From Athalassotoga saccharophila (GTDB lineage: Bacteria; Thermotogota; Thermotogae; Mesoaciditogales; Mesoaciditogaceae), in the NCBI RefSeq assembly GCF_009936215.1, contig NZ_AP019551.1, positions 527,501 through 591,500 of the forward strand: a stretch of DNA of 64,000 nt. The letters run 5' to 3'. Positions within the stretch are counted from its first letter, which is position 1. Every line of letters starts with the position of its first letter. The notes below the pieces were generated by a model. That model saw nothing but the letters and a program-made list of their open reading frames with translations, made no database searches and had not been told where the DNA came from. A program made the translations under genes and the position numbers. Of this stretch, positions 44,157 to 53,224 are shown piece after piece.

Positions 44157-46459
44157 GATTTATCCTCTCCTTTTTCTATAAGATCAAGCACGTACTCCTG
44201 TGTCGCCGGTATTTTTTTCACTCTTCTTCCTATGGCATTTGATATGCCATTCGCTATTGCTGCCGGTGCGGGCATTAACGATGGCTCTCCTATACCCTTG
44301 GCACCGAAAGGTCCTTCGGAAAATTCATCTTCGACGAAATCTATCTTTATATTTTGTGGAATATCATTTATAGTCGGGATTATATAAGTGTTGAAATTGT
44401 CCGTCAAAATCCTTCCATCTTTCATCTTTATTTCTTCGTAAATCGCATACCCCATTCCCTGAACAAAGCCTCCTTCGACCTGACCGGTAAGTCCCACCGG
44501 GTTTAGCACCCTTCCCACATCGTGGGAGGTAAAGACATCTATTACGTTAGACTTCCCGGTAAGCATATCAACCTCTACAACCACTATCTGTGTCGCATAG
44601 GAGTATGTAAGGTAAGCCTCTCCAAGACCGGTCTTGGGATCCCAGTTCAACTTTGGAGATTTAAACCATCCATTTGCTATCAGTTCGACGTTGGAGGAAT
44701 AACAAATATTTGCCAGATCGCCGAAATTCATCTCCTCTTTGCCGCCTCTTACCACGCCAGAACTTATAACCACCTCCTCTTTTTCCACGTTTTTAATCTT
44801 TGAGAAGGTTGAGATCATTCTCTCCTTTATCTTTTCGCACGCCTCTTTGACCGCATTTCCGCTAAAGAGTGTTGCGCGAGATGCCACCGTTGGGCCACTG
44901 TCCTGAACGTACGATGTGTCTGCATTTTCAACTTTTATCATGTCTATGTTTTGTCCAAGAGTTTCAGATGCGATCATCGCAAGAACTGTCTTCATGCCTT
45001 GACCCATCTCTGTGTTTCCAACGTGGACTGTGACACTTCCATCTCTGTGAACCTGAACAAGTGCCCCGGCCGCATCGAGAGCCTGACCTGCCGCACCCAG
45101 TGCCACACCGTAGATTATGTGGGAGACACCTATGCCTCTTTTTTTGAATCTGTTTTTTGAATTGAAATCATGGACAGATCTCTTCAAATTTTCGTAATCG
45201 GAGATCTTTACGGCATTCATTATGGTTGAAACCGATCCGACGGATTCCGTCAAAAGGTGATCTGTCGATGTATGGCTTCCCACCCTAAGGGCATTTTTAA
45301 GTCTTATTTCTACGGGATCTATTTTGAGTTTTAAGGCTGCCTCATCCATTATCGATTCGATCGCAAAAAGCACCTGAGGACTTCCGAACCCTCTGAAAGC
45401 GCCACACGGTACTTTGTTCGTGTAGACTCCATCTATGTCTACTTTGACATTCGGTACATCGTAAGCGCCAGCCGCGTGAACAAGACTTCTGTACATGACT
45501 ATCGGAGAAAGCGTTGCGTATGCACCCATGTCCATGTGAGCGTTGACCTCTATTGCGACGATCTTTCCATCTTTTTTGAACCCAACCTTGTAATGGGATT
45601 TTATAGGATGCCTTTTACTTGTGAATTGGATATCCACCTCTCTCGAATAAGAGAGTAAGACCGGTCTTTTTGTGTGATAAGCAAGCAATGCGCACTGAGC
45701 GGCAACGTAGGATGGCACATCTTCCTTTCCCCCAAAGGCACCTCCGGTGTCGGCCTGAACGATTTTAACGTTATTTTGGGGAATTCCAAGTACTCTCGAG
45801 ACCGCATTTTGAACGTAATAGGGACATTGCATTGACCCATATATAGTCATACCGGTCGAATCGGGGACTGCGAATATTCCCTGTGTTTCGAGATAAGCGT
45901 GTTCTTGGTAATCTGCGAAGAAATCGTCTTCGATTACAAGATCGGCACTTGCAAATCCTTCTTCTGTCTTTCCCTTTCTTATTTTTTTGGACGTAAGGAT
46001 ATTTCCACTTTCATGAACCTTTATCTCGTTTTTAAGAGATTCTTCTATGGAAAGAACGGCAGGCAATTCCTCGTATTCTACCTCTACAAGGCCGGCAGCC
46101 GCATTGGCTATCTTTTGACTCTCGGCCGCGGCAACGGCCACGACATCTCCGTAATACTTTGCTTCTTTCCCTACTGGCACAAGACACGGCATATCTTCAA
46201 CGACTTCTCCAAGTTGGTTTTCCCCGGGGATATCCGAATACGTCAAAACGGCCTTTACACCTTTTAACTCTTTCGCCTTACTTGTATCTATCTTTTTTAC
46301 AAGTGCCCTCGCATGTTTTGAAAAAACGATCGCACCATAGAGCATATTTTTGAATTCGTAGTCCGCGACGAATTTGTTAATGCCCTTGACTTTTTCTATA
46401 GCGTCCACTCTTTTTATCTTTTTGCCTATGACATTCATCGTGGCATTTTCAACCTTCAC
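44153..46459 (-). CDS. Xanthine dehydrogenase-family molybdopterin-binding subunit
   Basis: Molybdenum hydroxylase large subunit, 768 residues, probably oxidising purines such as hypoxanthine or xanthine. It starts with the aldehyde-oxidase hammerhead domain (about 20-125), followed by the Moco-binding domains with QADTGGAFGGKED, AFRGFGSPQ, GQGMKTV and, near the C terminus, GAKGIGEPSLMP carrying the catalytic Glu. GTG start at 46459. The matching 2Fe-2S and FAD subunits are not encoded beside it, so they must come from another locus. Flanking adenine deaminase and 8-oxoguanine deaminase support purine substrates. Confidence 0.9.
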   Translation of the reverse strand: MKVENATMNVIGKKIKRVDAIEKVKGINKFVADYEFKNMLYGAIVFSKHARALVKKIDTSKAKELKGVKAVLTYSDIPGENQLGEVVEDMPCLVPVGKEAKYYGDVVAVAAAESQKIANAAAGLVEVEYEELPAVLSIEESLKNEIKVHESGNILTSKKIRKGKTEEGFASADLVIEDDFFADYQEHAYLETQGIFAVPDSTGMTIYGSMQCPYYVQNAVSRVLGIPQNNVKIVQADTGGAFGGKEDVPSYVAAQCALLAYHTKRPVLLSYSREVDIQFTSKRHPIKSHYKVGFKKDGKIVAIEVNAHMDMGAYATLSPIVMYRSLVHAAGAYDVPNVKVDIDGVYTNKVPCGAFRGFGSPQVLFAIESIMDEAALKLKIDPVEIRLKNALRVGSHTSTDHLLTESVGSVSTIMNAVKISDYENLKRSVHDFNSKNRFKKRGIGVSHIIYGVALGAAGQALDAAGALVQVHRDGSVTVHVGNTEMGQGMKTVLAMIASETLGQNIDMIKVENADTSYVQDSGPTVASRATLFSGNAVKEACEKIKERMISTFSKIKNVEKEEVVISSGVVRGGKEEMNFGDLANICYSSNVELIANGWFKSPKLNWDPKTGLGEAYLTYSYATQIVVVEVDMLTGKSNVIDVFTSHDVGRVLNPVGLTGQVEGGFVQGMGYAIYEEIKMKDGRILTDNFNTYIIPTINDIPQNIKIDFVEDEFSEGPFGAKGIGEPSLMPAPAAIANGISNAIGRRVKKIPATQEYVLDLIEKGEDKS

Positions 46460-46471
46460 GAGATCGCCCCC

Positions 46472-48184
46472 TCAGATTCCTACATCAACGAATTTGCCCC
46501 TTGTAACGTCGACAAGTCCCATATTCGTTATTCTTACCCTTGGAATGACCGCAAGTTGGACAAAAGACAATACCATGAATGGATCATTTATTATACACCC
46601 AAAATCTCTTGCTATGTGCTTCAATTCCTTTATCTTTTCAACGACCTTTTCCATTGGAAGTTCGGACATAAGGCCACCTATCGAGAGTGGAAGTTCAGCG
46701 ACTATTTTTCCATCATTCGCAATAACGATTCCGCCCTTTATTCTCAAAATCTCATTTACCGCCATCACCATGTCAAGATCATTTGTTCCGATGACCGAAA
46801 TGTTATGAGAATCATGGCCAACCGAGGTCGCTATCGATCCCTTTTTTAAACCAAATCCCGTTATCGCAGCCGAGAATATGGACTTTTTAGTCGAATATCT
46901 CGAAACAACGGAGATCTTGATCAGATCGTTTCGGAGATCCGGCACCTTTGACGGAGGTATATCCAAGATCTCTTCTTCGGTGTATATGCTGTCGTTAAAG
47001 ACTCGAATGGCCCTCGTTTTTTTACCATCTGAAAGGATTTTTAAATCTGCAGGTTCTATGAATGGAACTTTGAAATTTCCTTCCATTTTGCGCTGAATCT
47101 TATTTCCCGTGATCTCGATTTGTAACTTACCGTCTTGCGCGACGATCTTTGAATCTTTTATGACCATCCTTGGGAAGAACTTTTCGAGTGATTCCGTTAC
47201 AACCATGTCGGCCTTGTAGGAAGGGGCAATCGCACCCATACTTCTTAGACCATAAAACTGGGCCGAATTTATCGTTGCCATCCTTATCGCGATTATAGGA
47301 TCTACTCCTTTTTCTATGGAACGTCTTACCATGTTGTCTATGTGGCCATCTCTTTCTATATCATCGGGATGGCGATCGTCGGTGCAAAAAGAGAAGAATC
47401 TTTCATTGTAGGGCGTGACCGCACCTATGAGATCGTCCAAATTCTTTGCAACGCTACCCTCTCTTATCAAAACCTGCATGCCGCGCGAAATCTTTTCGAG
47501 GGCTTCTTTTTCTGTCGAACATTCGTGATCTGACCTTATGAAGGCAGAAATATAAGCGTTCAAAGATTTGCCAGTTAGATTTGGGGCGTGACCGTCTATT
47601 TTTTTGTAAAGATGCCTTGTTATCTCTATCTTTGTCATCAGATCCCTGTCGGCATTTATAACGCCCGGATAATTCATAACCTCTCCAAGTCCAAGAACCC
47701 TTGGGTATTTAGTTATCAATCCTATTGTATCTGTTGCATCTATCGTCGATCCATTCGTTTCCATATTGGTGGCCGGAACGCAGGAAGGTATCATCATGTA
47801 GATGTTAAGGGGAATTCCTTCTGTGTACTGAAGCATGTATTCTATGCCTTCTGTACCAAGCACATTTGCTATCTCGTGCGGGTCTGCGATTATAGTCGTT
47901 GTCCCTCTCGGCAGGATAGATCGTGCAAATTCAACCGGATCTACCATCGAACTTTCGATATGAACGTGGGCGTCTATCAAGCCCGGCACCACGTAATTTC
48001 CACCAAGATCTATTACCTCTTTTGCCTGCGTGTAGTCCCCTATACCCGCTATTCTTTTTCTAAAGAGTGCTATATTTCCCTCTTCTATTTTTCCGGTGAA
48101 GACGTTGACTATTTTGCAATTTTTAAGGAGAAGATCGGCAGGTACACTTCCCAACGATACCGGAATTATATTCTCGATTTTCAT
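46472..48184 (-). CDS. ade: Adenine deaminase
   Basis: Amidohydrolase that converts adenine to hypoxanthine and ammonia. The 570-residue length and motifs agree with the Ade family: GLIDAHVHIESSM for metal ligands, IADPHEIANVLG, TDDRHPDD, and the C-terminal GVHDSHNISV-like segment here VGHDSHNISVIG. The product hypoxanthine would be the natural substrate of the molybdenum enzyme encoded next. ATG at 48184, overlapping the thioesterase stop by 4 bp. Confidence 0.95.
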   Translation of the reverse strand: MKIENIIPVSLGSVPADLLLKNCKIVNVFTGKIEEGNIALFRKRIAGIGDYTQAKEVIDLGGNYVVPGLIDAHVHIESSMVDPVEFARSILPRGTTTIIADPHEIANVLGTEGIEYMLQYTEGIPLNIYMMIPSCVPATNMETNGSTIDATDTIGLITKYPRVLGLGEVMNYPGVINADRDLMTKIEITRHLYKKIDGHAPNLTGKSLNAYISAFIRSDHECSTEKEALEKISRGMQVLIREGSVAKNLDDLIGAVTPYNERFFSFCTDDRHPDDIERDGHIDNMVRRSIEKGVDPIIAIRMATINSAQFYGLRSMGAIAPSYKADMVVTESLEKFFPRMVIKDSKIVAQDGKLQIEITGNKIQRKMEGNFKVPFIEPADLKILSDGKKTRAIRVFNDSIYTEEEILDIPPSKVPDLRNDLIKISVVSRYSTKKSIFSAAITGFGLKKGSIATSVGHDSHNISVIGTNDLDMVMAVNEILRIKGGIVIANDGKIVAELPLSIGGLMSELPMEKVVEKIKELKHIARDFGCIINDPFMVLSFVQLAVIPRVRITNMGLVDVTRGKFVDVGI

Positions 48185-48534
48185 TTTTTGAACTTCTCCT
48201 TTTTAACTGAGACCCTTACATGATCGGCTTTTGCTATGAGTTTATCTCCCGATTTCACCTCGATTTTGAAAACGAATTTTCTATCTGTTTTATCGACGAG
48301 TCTTGCCCTTACTTCCACCTTTTCTCCGGTCCACGCCGGCGCAATATGATCGAGATTTACATGGGCTCCGACGGTTATTTCATCGTCATTTAAAAATTTC
48401 TGGGCAAGTTCTGTGGCCGTCTCCTCCATCCATGCAAGAACGGTAGGGGTCGAGAGTACGTCCGCGTTACCGCTTCTTAGAGCGGATGCCAGATTGGAAT
48501 CTGTAACTACCTTTTCCTTCACCATCTCTTCCAT
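48181..48534 (-). CDS. FlK-like hotdog-fold thioesterase
   Basis: A 117-residue hotdog protein. Thr29, Glu37 and His63 have exactly the spacing of the catalytic triad Thr42, Glu50 and His76 of fluoroacetyl-CoA thioesterase FlK, within STPTVLAWMEETA and VNLDHIAPAWTG. Proteins of this group in non-fluoroacetate organisms are presumed short acyl-CoA thioesterases. It lies between degV and adenine deaminase; neither neighbour suggests a substrate. Confidence 0.85.
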   Translation of the reverse strand: MEEMVKEKVVTDSNLASALRSGNADVLSTPTVLAWMEETATELAQKFLNDDEITVGAHVNLDHIAPAWTGEKVEVRARLVDKTDRKFVFKIEVKSGDKLIAKADHVRVSVKKEKFKK

Positions 48535-48535
48535 C

Positions 48536-49393
48536 TCACATCGCCTCTATTCCAAAGCCACACATTCCCGGGCCAACGTGGGTTGTTATAACCTTTCCAG
48601 TCATGTGAAAAGATGCATCAAGTACCTTGTATTTTTCTTTTAATTTTTCAAGCAACTCTTTTGCTTCATTTTCGGCATTTGCATGGATCATGCAGATAAT
48701 GACGTTAGATCCAAAGGGGATGTATTTCCCAGACTGTTCGATAAGCATATCGTAGGCATGCGATCTTCCCCTTGCCCTTCCAAATGGGATCATCTCTCCC
48801 TCTTCATTTATCCAAACTCCCACCTTGAACTTCAACACAGTCCCGAGGAATCCCTGTATCTTCGAAACTCTGCCGCCTTTGACTAAAAATGAAAAATCAG
48901 ATACGTAAAAGATCGCCTGAAATTTGTTGTTTTTTCTATCTTTTTCGAGTTGATCGACAATTTTTTTGGGATCCAATCCCTTTTCTGCGAGTTCTCTTGC
49001 CCTTCTTGCGACAAGCGGTATAACGGCAGAGGCTAATTTTGTATCGAAGATCTCGACAGGGATCTTCGCCTCTTTTGCCGCAGTTGCGGCGGCATTAGCC
49101 GTTCCAGACATCTTTGAAGATAAGGTAAGTACCACTATCCCCTCATATCCCGATTGCTCTGCATTCCTGTACTTCTGTAAAAATTCAAAAACCGTAGGCT
49201 GAGAAGTTTTGGGCAGTTCTGAAGCGTTTGATATCTTTTCGTAAAATTTCATTAAATCCGATGGATCTCTTGTGTCATTTTCCTCTGTACCATCGGGCCA
49301 TATAACCTTTAAAGGTACCATGTCGGCATCTAATTTCTCAAACCATTCCGGGGCCATATCTGCCGTGCTGTCTACGAATATCTTTATCCGCAA
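48536..49393 (-). CDS. DegV-family fatty-acid-binding protein
   Basis: A DegV-fold protein that binds a fatty acid; in Firmicutes the family (FakB) presents fatty acids to the kinase FakA. Typical parts are IFVDSTADMAPEW at the N terminus, KTSQPTVFEFL, and GRARGRSHAYDML. An upstream ATG at 49408 is in frame, but GGAGGTG lies between it and TTG 49393 with ideal spacing, so TTG is used (285 residues). It is the first gene of the eight-gene operon. No FakA-like kinase is adjacent. Confidence 0.88.
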   Translation of the reverse strand: MRIKIFVDSTADMAPEWFEKLDADMVPLKVIWPDGTEENDTRDPSDLMKFYEKISNASELPKTSQPTVFEFLQKYRNAEQSGYEGIVVLTLSSKMSGTANAAATAAKEAKIPVEIFDTKLASAVIPLVARRARELAEKGLDPKKIVDQLEKDRKNNKFQAIFYVSDFSFLVKGGRVSKIQGFLGTVLKFKVGVWINEEGEMIPFGRARGRSHAYDMLIEQSGKYIPFGSNVIICMIHANAENEAKELLEKLKEKYKVLDASFHMTGKVITTHVGPGMCGFGIEAM

Positions 49394-49514
49394 ATAATCC
49401 ACCTCCATTCTAAACTACGTTTTAACTTGTTTGTATTATATAGCATTTTAAGTCTGATGTGCTAATCTAAAAATTTGATGTATAATTATAAAAATTTTGA
49501 ATAGGGGGGGTACT

Positions 49515-49976
49515 ATGCTTAATGATTTCCGTAAATTTTTGTCTCGCGGGAATGTTTTGGACATGGCTGTTGGAATAATAATAGGTATAGCGTTTGGTTC
49601 CGTGGTATCGTCGCTTGTTAACAATATCATAATGCCACCGATAGGGTTACTTATAGGGAAAGTTAACTTTTCAGATCTTTTCATTAACCTTTCAAACAAA
49701 CATTATTCTACCCTTGCGGCGGCAAAGGCTGCCGGTGCTCCAACTATAAATTACGGTGTTTTTGTGAACACCGTCATCAACTTTTTGATAATCGCATTCG
49801 CAGTGTTTTTGATGATAACCGTCATTTACAAAGCCCAAAAGAAATACCAAAAGTCTGCCGCTCCGGCGCCCGTAACAACGAAAAAATGTCCTTACTGCAA
49901 AACCGATATACCAATAGATGCCGTTAGATGTCCCAATTGCACCTCTGATCTTTCCAATATTGAAAAAAAATCGTAG
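49515..49976 (+). CDS. mscL: Large-conductance mechanosensitive channel with C-terminal zinc ribbon
   Basis: Stretch-activated channel that releases solutes on osmotic downshock. The first helix has the pore-lining sequence RGNVLDMAVGIIIGIAFG, a periplasmic loop follows (about 45-80), and the second helix lies at 80-104. The C-terminal tail carries a four-cysteine zinc ribbon (Cys125, Cys128, Cys139, Cys142) in place of the usual helical bundle end. ATG at 49515 after a run of G; a TTG 18 bp upstream is unlikely. Length 153. Confidence 0.93.
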   Translation: MLNDFRKFLSRGNVLDMAVGIIIGIAFGSVVSSLVNNIIMPPIGLLIGKVNFSDLFINLSNKHYSTLAAAKAAGAPTINYGVFVNTVINFLIIAFAVFLMITVIYKAQKKYQKSAAPAPVTTKKCPYCKTDIPIDAVRCPNCTSDLSNIEKKS

Positions 49977-50151
49977 GTTCTCCTTTGAAGAGGTGAAGGG
50001 GTGTATAATTCGTGTGGGACAGGATTATGAGTGTGATCTTGTACGGGACAAAATTTTAAATTCGATTAATCTTCGGATATAAAACAGGAAATCATTAAAT
50101 GTTAAATCATACTTAAATAAGTCACAAAATTCAAAGGGAGGTGTTTCTGAA

Positions 50152-51477
50152 ATGTGGCGTAAGATATTACTTTTTTCGGCAATGGCTGTTTTGGCATCGG
50201 CAATTTTTGCCGCACCTGTCACAATTCAATTCTGGCATGCAATGGGGGGCACGGACAGAATCCAACTTTTGCAAAATCTCGCAAATGAATTCATGCAGCA
50301 AAATCCAGACATAAAGGTTGACGTCCAGTACACCGGATCTTACACTGATACAATGACTAAAATGATAGCGGCCGTCAGGGCGGGTAATCCGCCGGATCTT
50401 GTCATGATATACGACATAGGAACTCAAATGATGATAGACAGCGGTGTCGTGATTCCCGTCCAGAATATGATAGACAAAGATCCTTCTTTCGACATCAACA
50501 CGCTTGTGCCGGCCTCGAGAGGGTATTACACCGTAGGTGGCAAATTGTACAGTATGCCATTCAACTCATCCAATCCCGTTATATTCTACAACAAGACCCT
50601 TTTTGAAAAAGCAGGTCTCGATCCCAACAATCCACCAACAACCTTTGAAGAGTTTATTGCTGATGCAAAAAAATTAACCGTTAAAGATGCCAACGGTAAT
50701 ACAATCCAGTACGGCTTTACCTTTGGCAGTGGAGAGCCACTTGCGTGGTTTTTCGAGCAATTCATGGCAGTTCAAAATGCTCTGCTTTTGAATAACAACA
50801 ACGGTCGGGACGGAAGAGCGACAAAGGCTGTCTTTGCGAATGATGCTGGATTGAGGATCTTCAACTTCTTCAACGAGATGGTTCAAAATGGTTCGGCAAT
50901 AAACGCAGGACCGGGATGGGACAACGCAAGACAGATTTTCATCTCTCAAAGGGCGGCCATGCTTATAACCTCAACTTCAGACGTGAACATGATGGTTAAA
51001 GCGGCCCAATCAGGTAACTTCTCGCTTGGTGTGATGTTCCTGCCGCATCCTTCAGATGTGCCTTACGGTGGTGTGATAGTCGGTGGGGCAAGTCTGTGGA
51101 TGGTTAACACCAACAACACCCAAAGAGAAGAAGCGACGTGGAAATTCCTTAAATTCCTCGAAAGTACCGATGCCCAGATTCAATGGAGTACTGGGACGGG
51201 ATATTTCCCAGTCAACAAAAATGCGATAATAAAACTCCTTTACGAAGGATATTACGCAAAAAATCCTCCTTACCTCGTTACAGTATTACAACTTCTGATG
51301 TCAAATGTAACTCCTGCAACACGTGGCGGCGCGACAGGAGCATTTCCTCAGATAAGGACGGCCGTTGACACGGCATTTGGAAAGATGTTTACAAAGGCTA
51401 TGACTCCTCAACAGGCGCTCCAGTGGGCACAGGATCAGGCAAATCAGGCAATAGCGAATTACAATTCAATGTATTGA
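50152..51477 (+). CDS. Sugar ABC transporter substrate-binding protein (UgpB type)
   Basis: Exported solute-binding protein of family 1, 441 residues. Signal peptide about 1-20 (ending IFAAP), then TIQFWHAMGG, a typical opening of UgpB/MalE-like proteins, and IYDIGTQ, YSMPFNSSNPVIFYNK, ATWKFLKFLES and GYFPVN, which line the ligand cleft in this family. No lipobox cysteine is present. Ligand could be glycerol-3-phosphate or an oligosaccharide. A terminator-like hairpin follows the stop, so it may be expressed more strongly than the permeases. Confidence 0.9.
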   Translation: MWRKILLFSAMAVLASAIFAAPVTIQFWHAMGGTDRIQLLQNLANEFMQQNPDIKVDVQYTGSYTDTMTKMIAAVRAGNPPDLVMIYDIGTQMMIDSGVVIPVQNMIDKDPSFDINTLVPASRGYYTVGGKLYSMPFNSSNPVIFYNKTLFEKAGLDPNNPPTTFEEFIADAKKLTVKDANGNTIQYGFTFGSGEPLAWFFEQFMAVQNALLLNNNNGRDGRATKAVFANDAGLRIFNFFNEMVQNGSAINAGPGWDNARQIFISQRAAMLITSTSDVNMMVKAAQSGNFSLGVMFLPHPSDVPYGGVIVGGASLWMVNTNNTQREEATWKFLKFLESTDAQIQWSTGTGYFPVNKNAIIKLLYEGYYAKNPPYLVTVLQLLMSNVTPATRGGATGAFPQIRTAVDTAFGKMFTKAMTPQQALQWAQDQANQAIANYNSMY

Positions 51478-51483
51478 AATCGG

Positions 51484-51509
51484 GAGGGCATCCTTGGATG
51501 CCCTCTTTT
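51484..51509 (+). terminator. Partial terminator between binding protein and permeases
   Basis: A perfect inverted repeat GAGGGCATCC (51484-51493) / GGATGCCCTC (51496-51505), followed by only four T. It lies between the binding-protein stop and the first permease start. Such intra-operon hairpins commonly reduce permease expression relative to the binding protein. Confidence 0.75.
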
Positions 51510-51521
51510 CAGGGGTGAATT

Positions 51522-52391
51522 ATGGCCAAAAAGATCTTTCCTTATCTTTTACTTGTCCCCACGTTCATAATAATCGTTATTTTCATATATTACCCGGCCT
51601 TTCAGACCTTTAAACTAAGTTTTTACAAGATCTCTCCTTTCGGTAACAGACTTTTCTTCGTCGGATTCCAAAATTTTTGGTCTCTTTTTACCTCGGGCCA
51701 GTACATCCAATCGGCGCTAACAACGCTTATATTCGTGACCGTCACCGTGATTGGGGGACTTGTAATATCTTTATTTCTTGCGTTGTTGCTTAACGAAAAG
51801 GTACCGGGAATAGGCATATTCAGAACTCTCATCTTTGCCCCATACGCGATTTCTCCTGCAGTTGCCGGAACCTTATGGGCCTTCCTTCTAAGCCCGGTAG
51901 CCGGATATGTAAGTTATCTGTTTTTAATTCTTTTTAAAGCGCAACCCCAGTGGCTCACAACCTATCCGCTCGCACTTATAGCCATAATGATAGCCACGAT
52001 ATGGAAAAATCTTGGCTTTAACGTTATTTTCTTTCTTGCGGGCCTCCAATCTATCCCGCAGAGTTATTACGAGGCCGCCACAATAGATGGTGCAAATTCT
52101 TTCGACAGGCTTTTAAGAATAACGATTCCTTTGCTTTCTCCCATAACGTTTTATCTTATAGTTATGAACGTAACATTTACAGCCTTTTCTGCCTTTGCGA
52201 CTATAGACGTCATGACGCAGGGAGGTCCGGCCAACACGACATCTACTCTGATATACAAACTTTATCAGGATGGATTTGTTAACTTCAACACCGGCTTTGC
52301 CTCTGCCGAATCGGTGGTCTTGATACTCATAATGGCCGTCTTTACCTACCTTTATTTCAAGTTCGGTCAAAAGGCGGTGTTCTACCAGTGA
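51522..52391 (+). CDS. Sugar ABC transporter permease (UgpA/MalF type)
   Basis: Inner-membrane permease of 289 residues with six transmembrane helices. The EAA loop YYEAATIDGANSFDRLLRITIPLL, readable as EAATIDGANSFDRLL, is near 190-205 and matches carbohydrate transporters. It pairs with the UgpE-like permease encoded 4 bp overlapping downstream. No ATPase gene follows. Confidence 0.92.
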   Translation: MAKKIFPYLLLVPTFIIIVIFIYYPAFQTFKLSFYKISPFGNRLFFVGFQNFWSLFTSGQYIQSALTTLIFVTVTVIGGLVISLFLALLLNEKVPGIGIFRTLIFAPYAISPAVAGTLWAFLLSPVAGYVSYLFLILFKAQPQWLTTYPLALIAIMIATIWKNLGFNVIFFLAGLQSIPQSYYEAATIDGANSFDRLLRITIPLLSPITFYLIVMNVTFTAFSAFATIDVMTQGGPANTTSTLIYKLYQDGFVNFNTGFASAESVVLILIMAVFTYLYFKFGQKAVFYQ

Positions 52392-53224
52392 AAAATAATA
52401 AGAAATTGATTAGGACAATTCTGATAGAAGCGCTTTTGATATTCGTCACGATCATAATATTGCTTCCTCTATTTCTTGCCGTAACGATGAGTCTGAAAAA
52501 ACCGTCTGAGGTTTTCGTTTATCCTCCGACCATCTTTCCGAATTCTTTCTACATTCAAAATTACGTTAGTGCCTTTAACTCGATAAATCTTGGCAGATTG
52601 ATGCTAAACAGTTTGATAATGAGCATAGTTATAATGGCCGGAAAGACGATCTTTGGAATACTTTCGGGTTATGCCTTTTCCAATTTCAAATTCAAAGGAT
52701 CATCTTTGCTTTTCGCCGCGCTCTTTGTAACTCTTTTCATGCCGGCCGAGTTGATAATGATAGTCCCGCTCTTTCAAATAATGCAGAGCCTTCACTGGGT
52801 CAACACTTACTGGGCATTGACAGTTCCTTTTTTGGCAAGCGCAACGACAACATTTCTAATGAGGCAACATTTCATGACAATTCCGAAAGAACTCGAAGAT
52901 GCGGCCAAAATAGATGGAGCCGGCCCCATGAGATTTCTTTTGGAAATCCTTATACCTCTTTCAAAATCAACGATAGGAGGAGTTGCGGTTATAAACTTCG
53001 TCTACGCGTGGAACCTTTATCTATGGCCGTTGGTAGTTACGAATTCGAATGAGATGGCGACGGCCCAGATCGGGTTAAAAATGCTCACAAATGTTGAATC
53101 AACAAGCAACTGGGGAGTTATAATGGCCGGCACTCTTATGGTACTTGCGCCCACTCTTATCCTTTTCTTTGCAGTCCAGAAATTATTTGTCAGAGGAATA
53201 GTTACAACGGGCCTTAAAGAGTGA
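52388..53224 (+). CDS. Sugar ABC transporter permease (UgpE/MalG type)
   Basis: Second permease of the importer, 278 residues and six transmembrane helices, with the EAA loop ELEDAAKIDGAGPMRFLLEIL, readable as EDAAKIDGAGPMRFL. GTG start at 52388. Its stop at 53222-53224 overlaps the convergent tatD gene end by 11 bp. The operon lacks an ATPase; the MsmK-type ATPase at 16092-17282 is the obvious candidate in this window. Confidence 0.92.
   Translation: MKNNKKLIRTILIEALLIFVTIIILLPLFLAVTMSLKKPSEVFVYPPTIFPNSFYIQNYVSAFNSINLGRLMLNSLIMSIVIMAGKTIFGILSGYAFSNFKFKGSSLLFAALFVTLFMPAELIMIVPLFQIMQSLHWVNTYWALTVPFLASATTTFLMRQHFMTIPKELEDAAKIDGAGPMRFLLEILIPLSKSTIGGVAVINFVYAWNLYLWPLVVTNSNEMATAQIGLKMLTNVESTSNWGVIMAGTLMVLAPTLILFFAVQKLFVRGIVTTGLKE

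Noticed and set aside
50010-50145. Possible operator repeats (GGGACA twice) ahead of the sugar-binding-protein gene
   Set aside because: The two hexamers are short and not symmetrically arranged, and a TATAAT at 50004-50009 lacks a matching -35 box, so no site is claimed.
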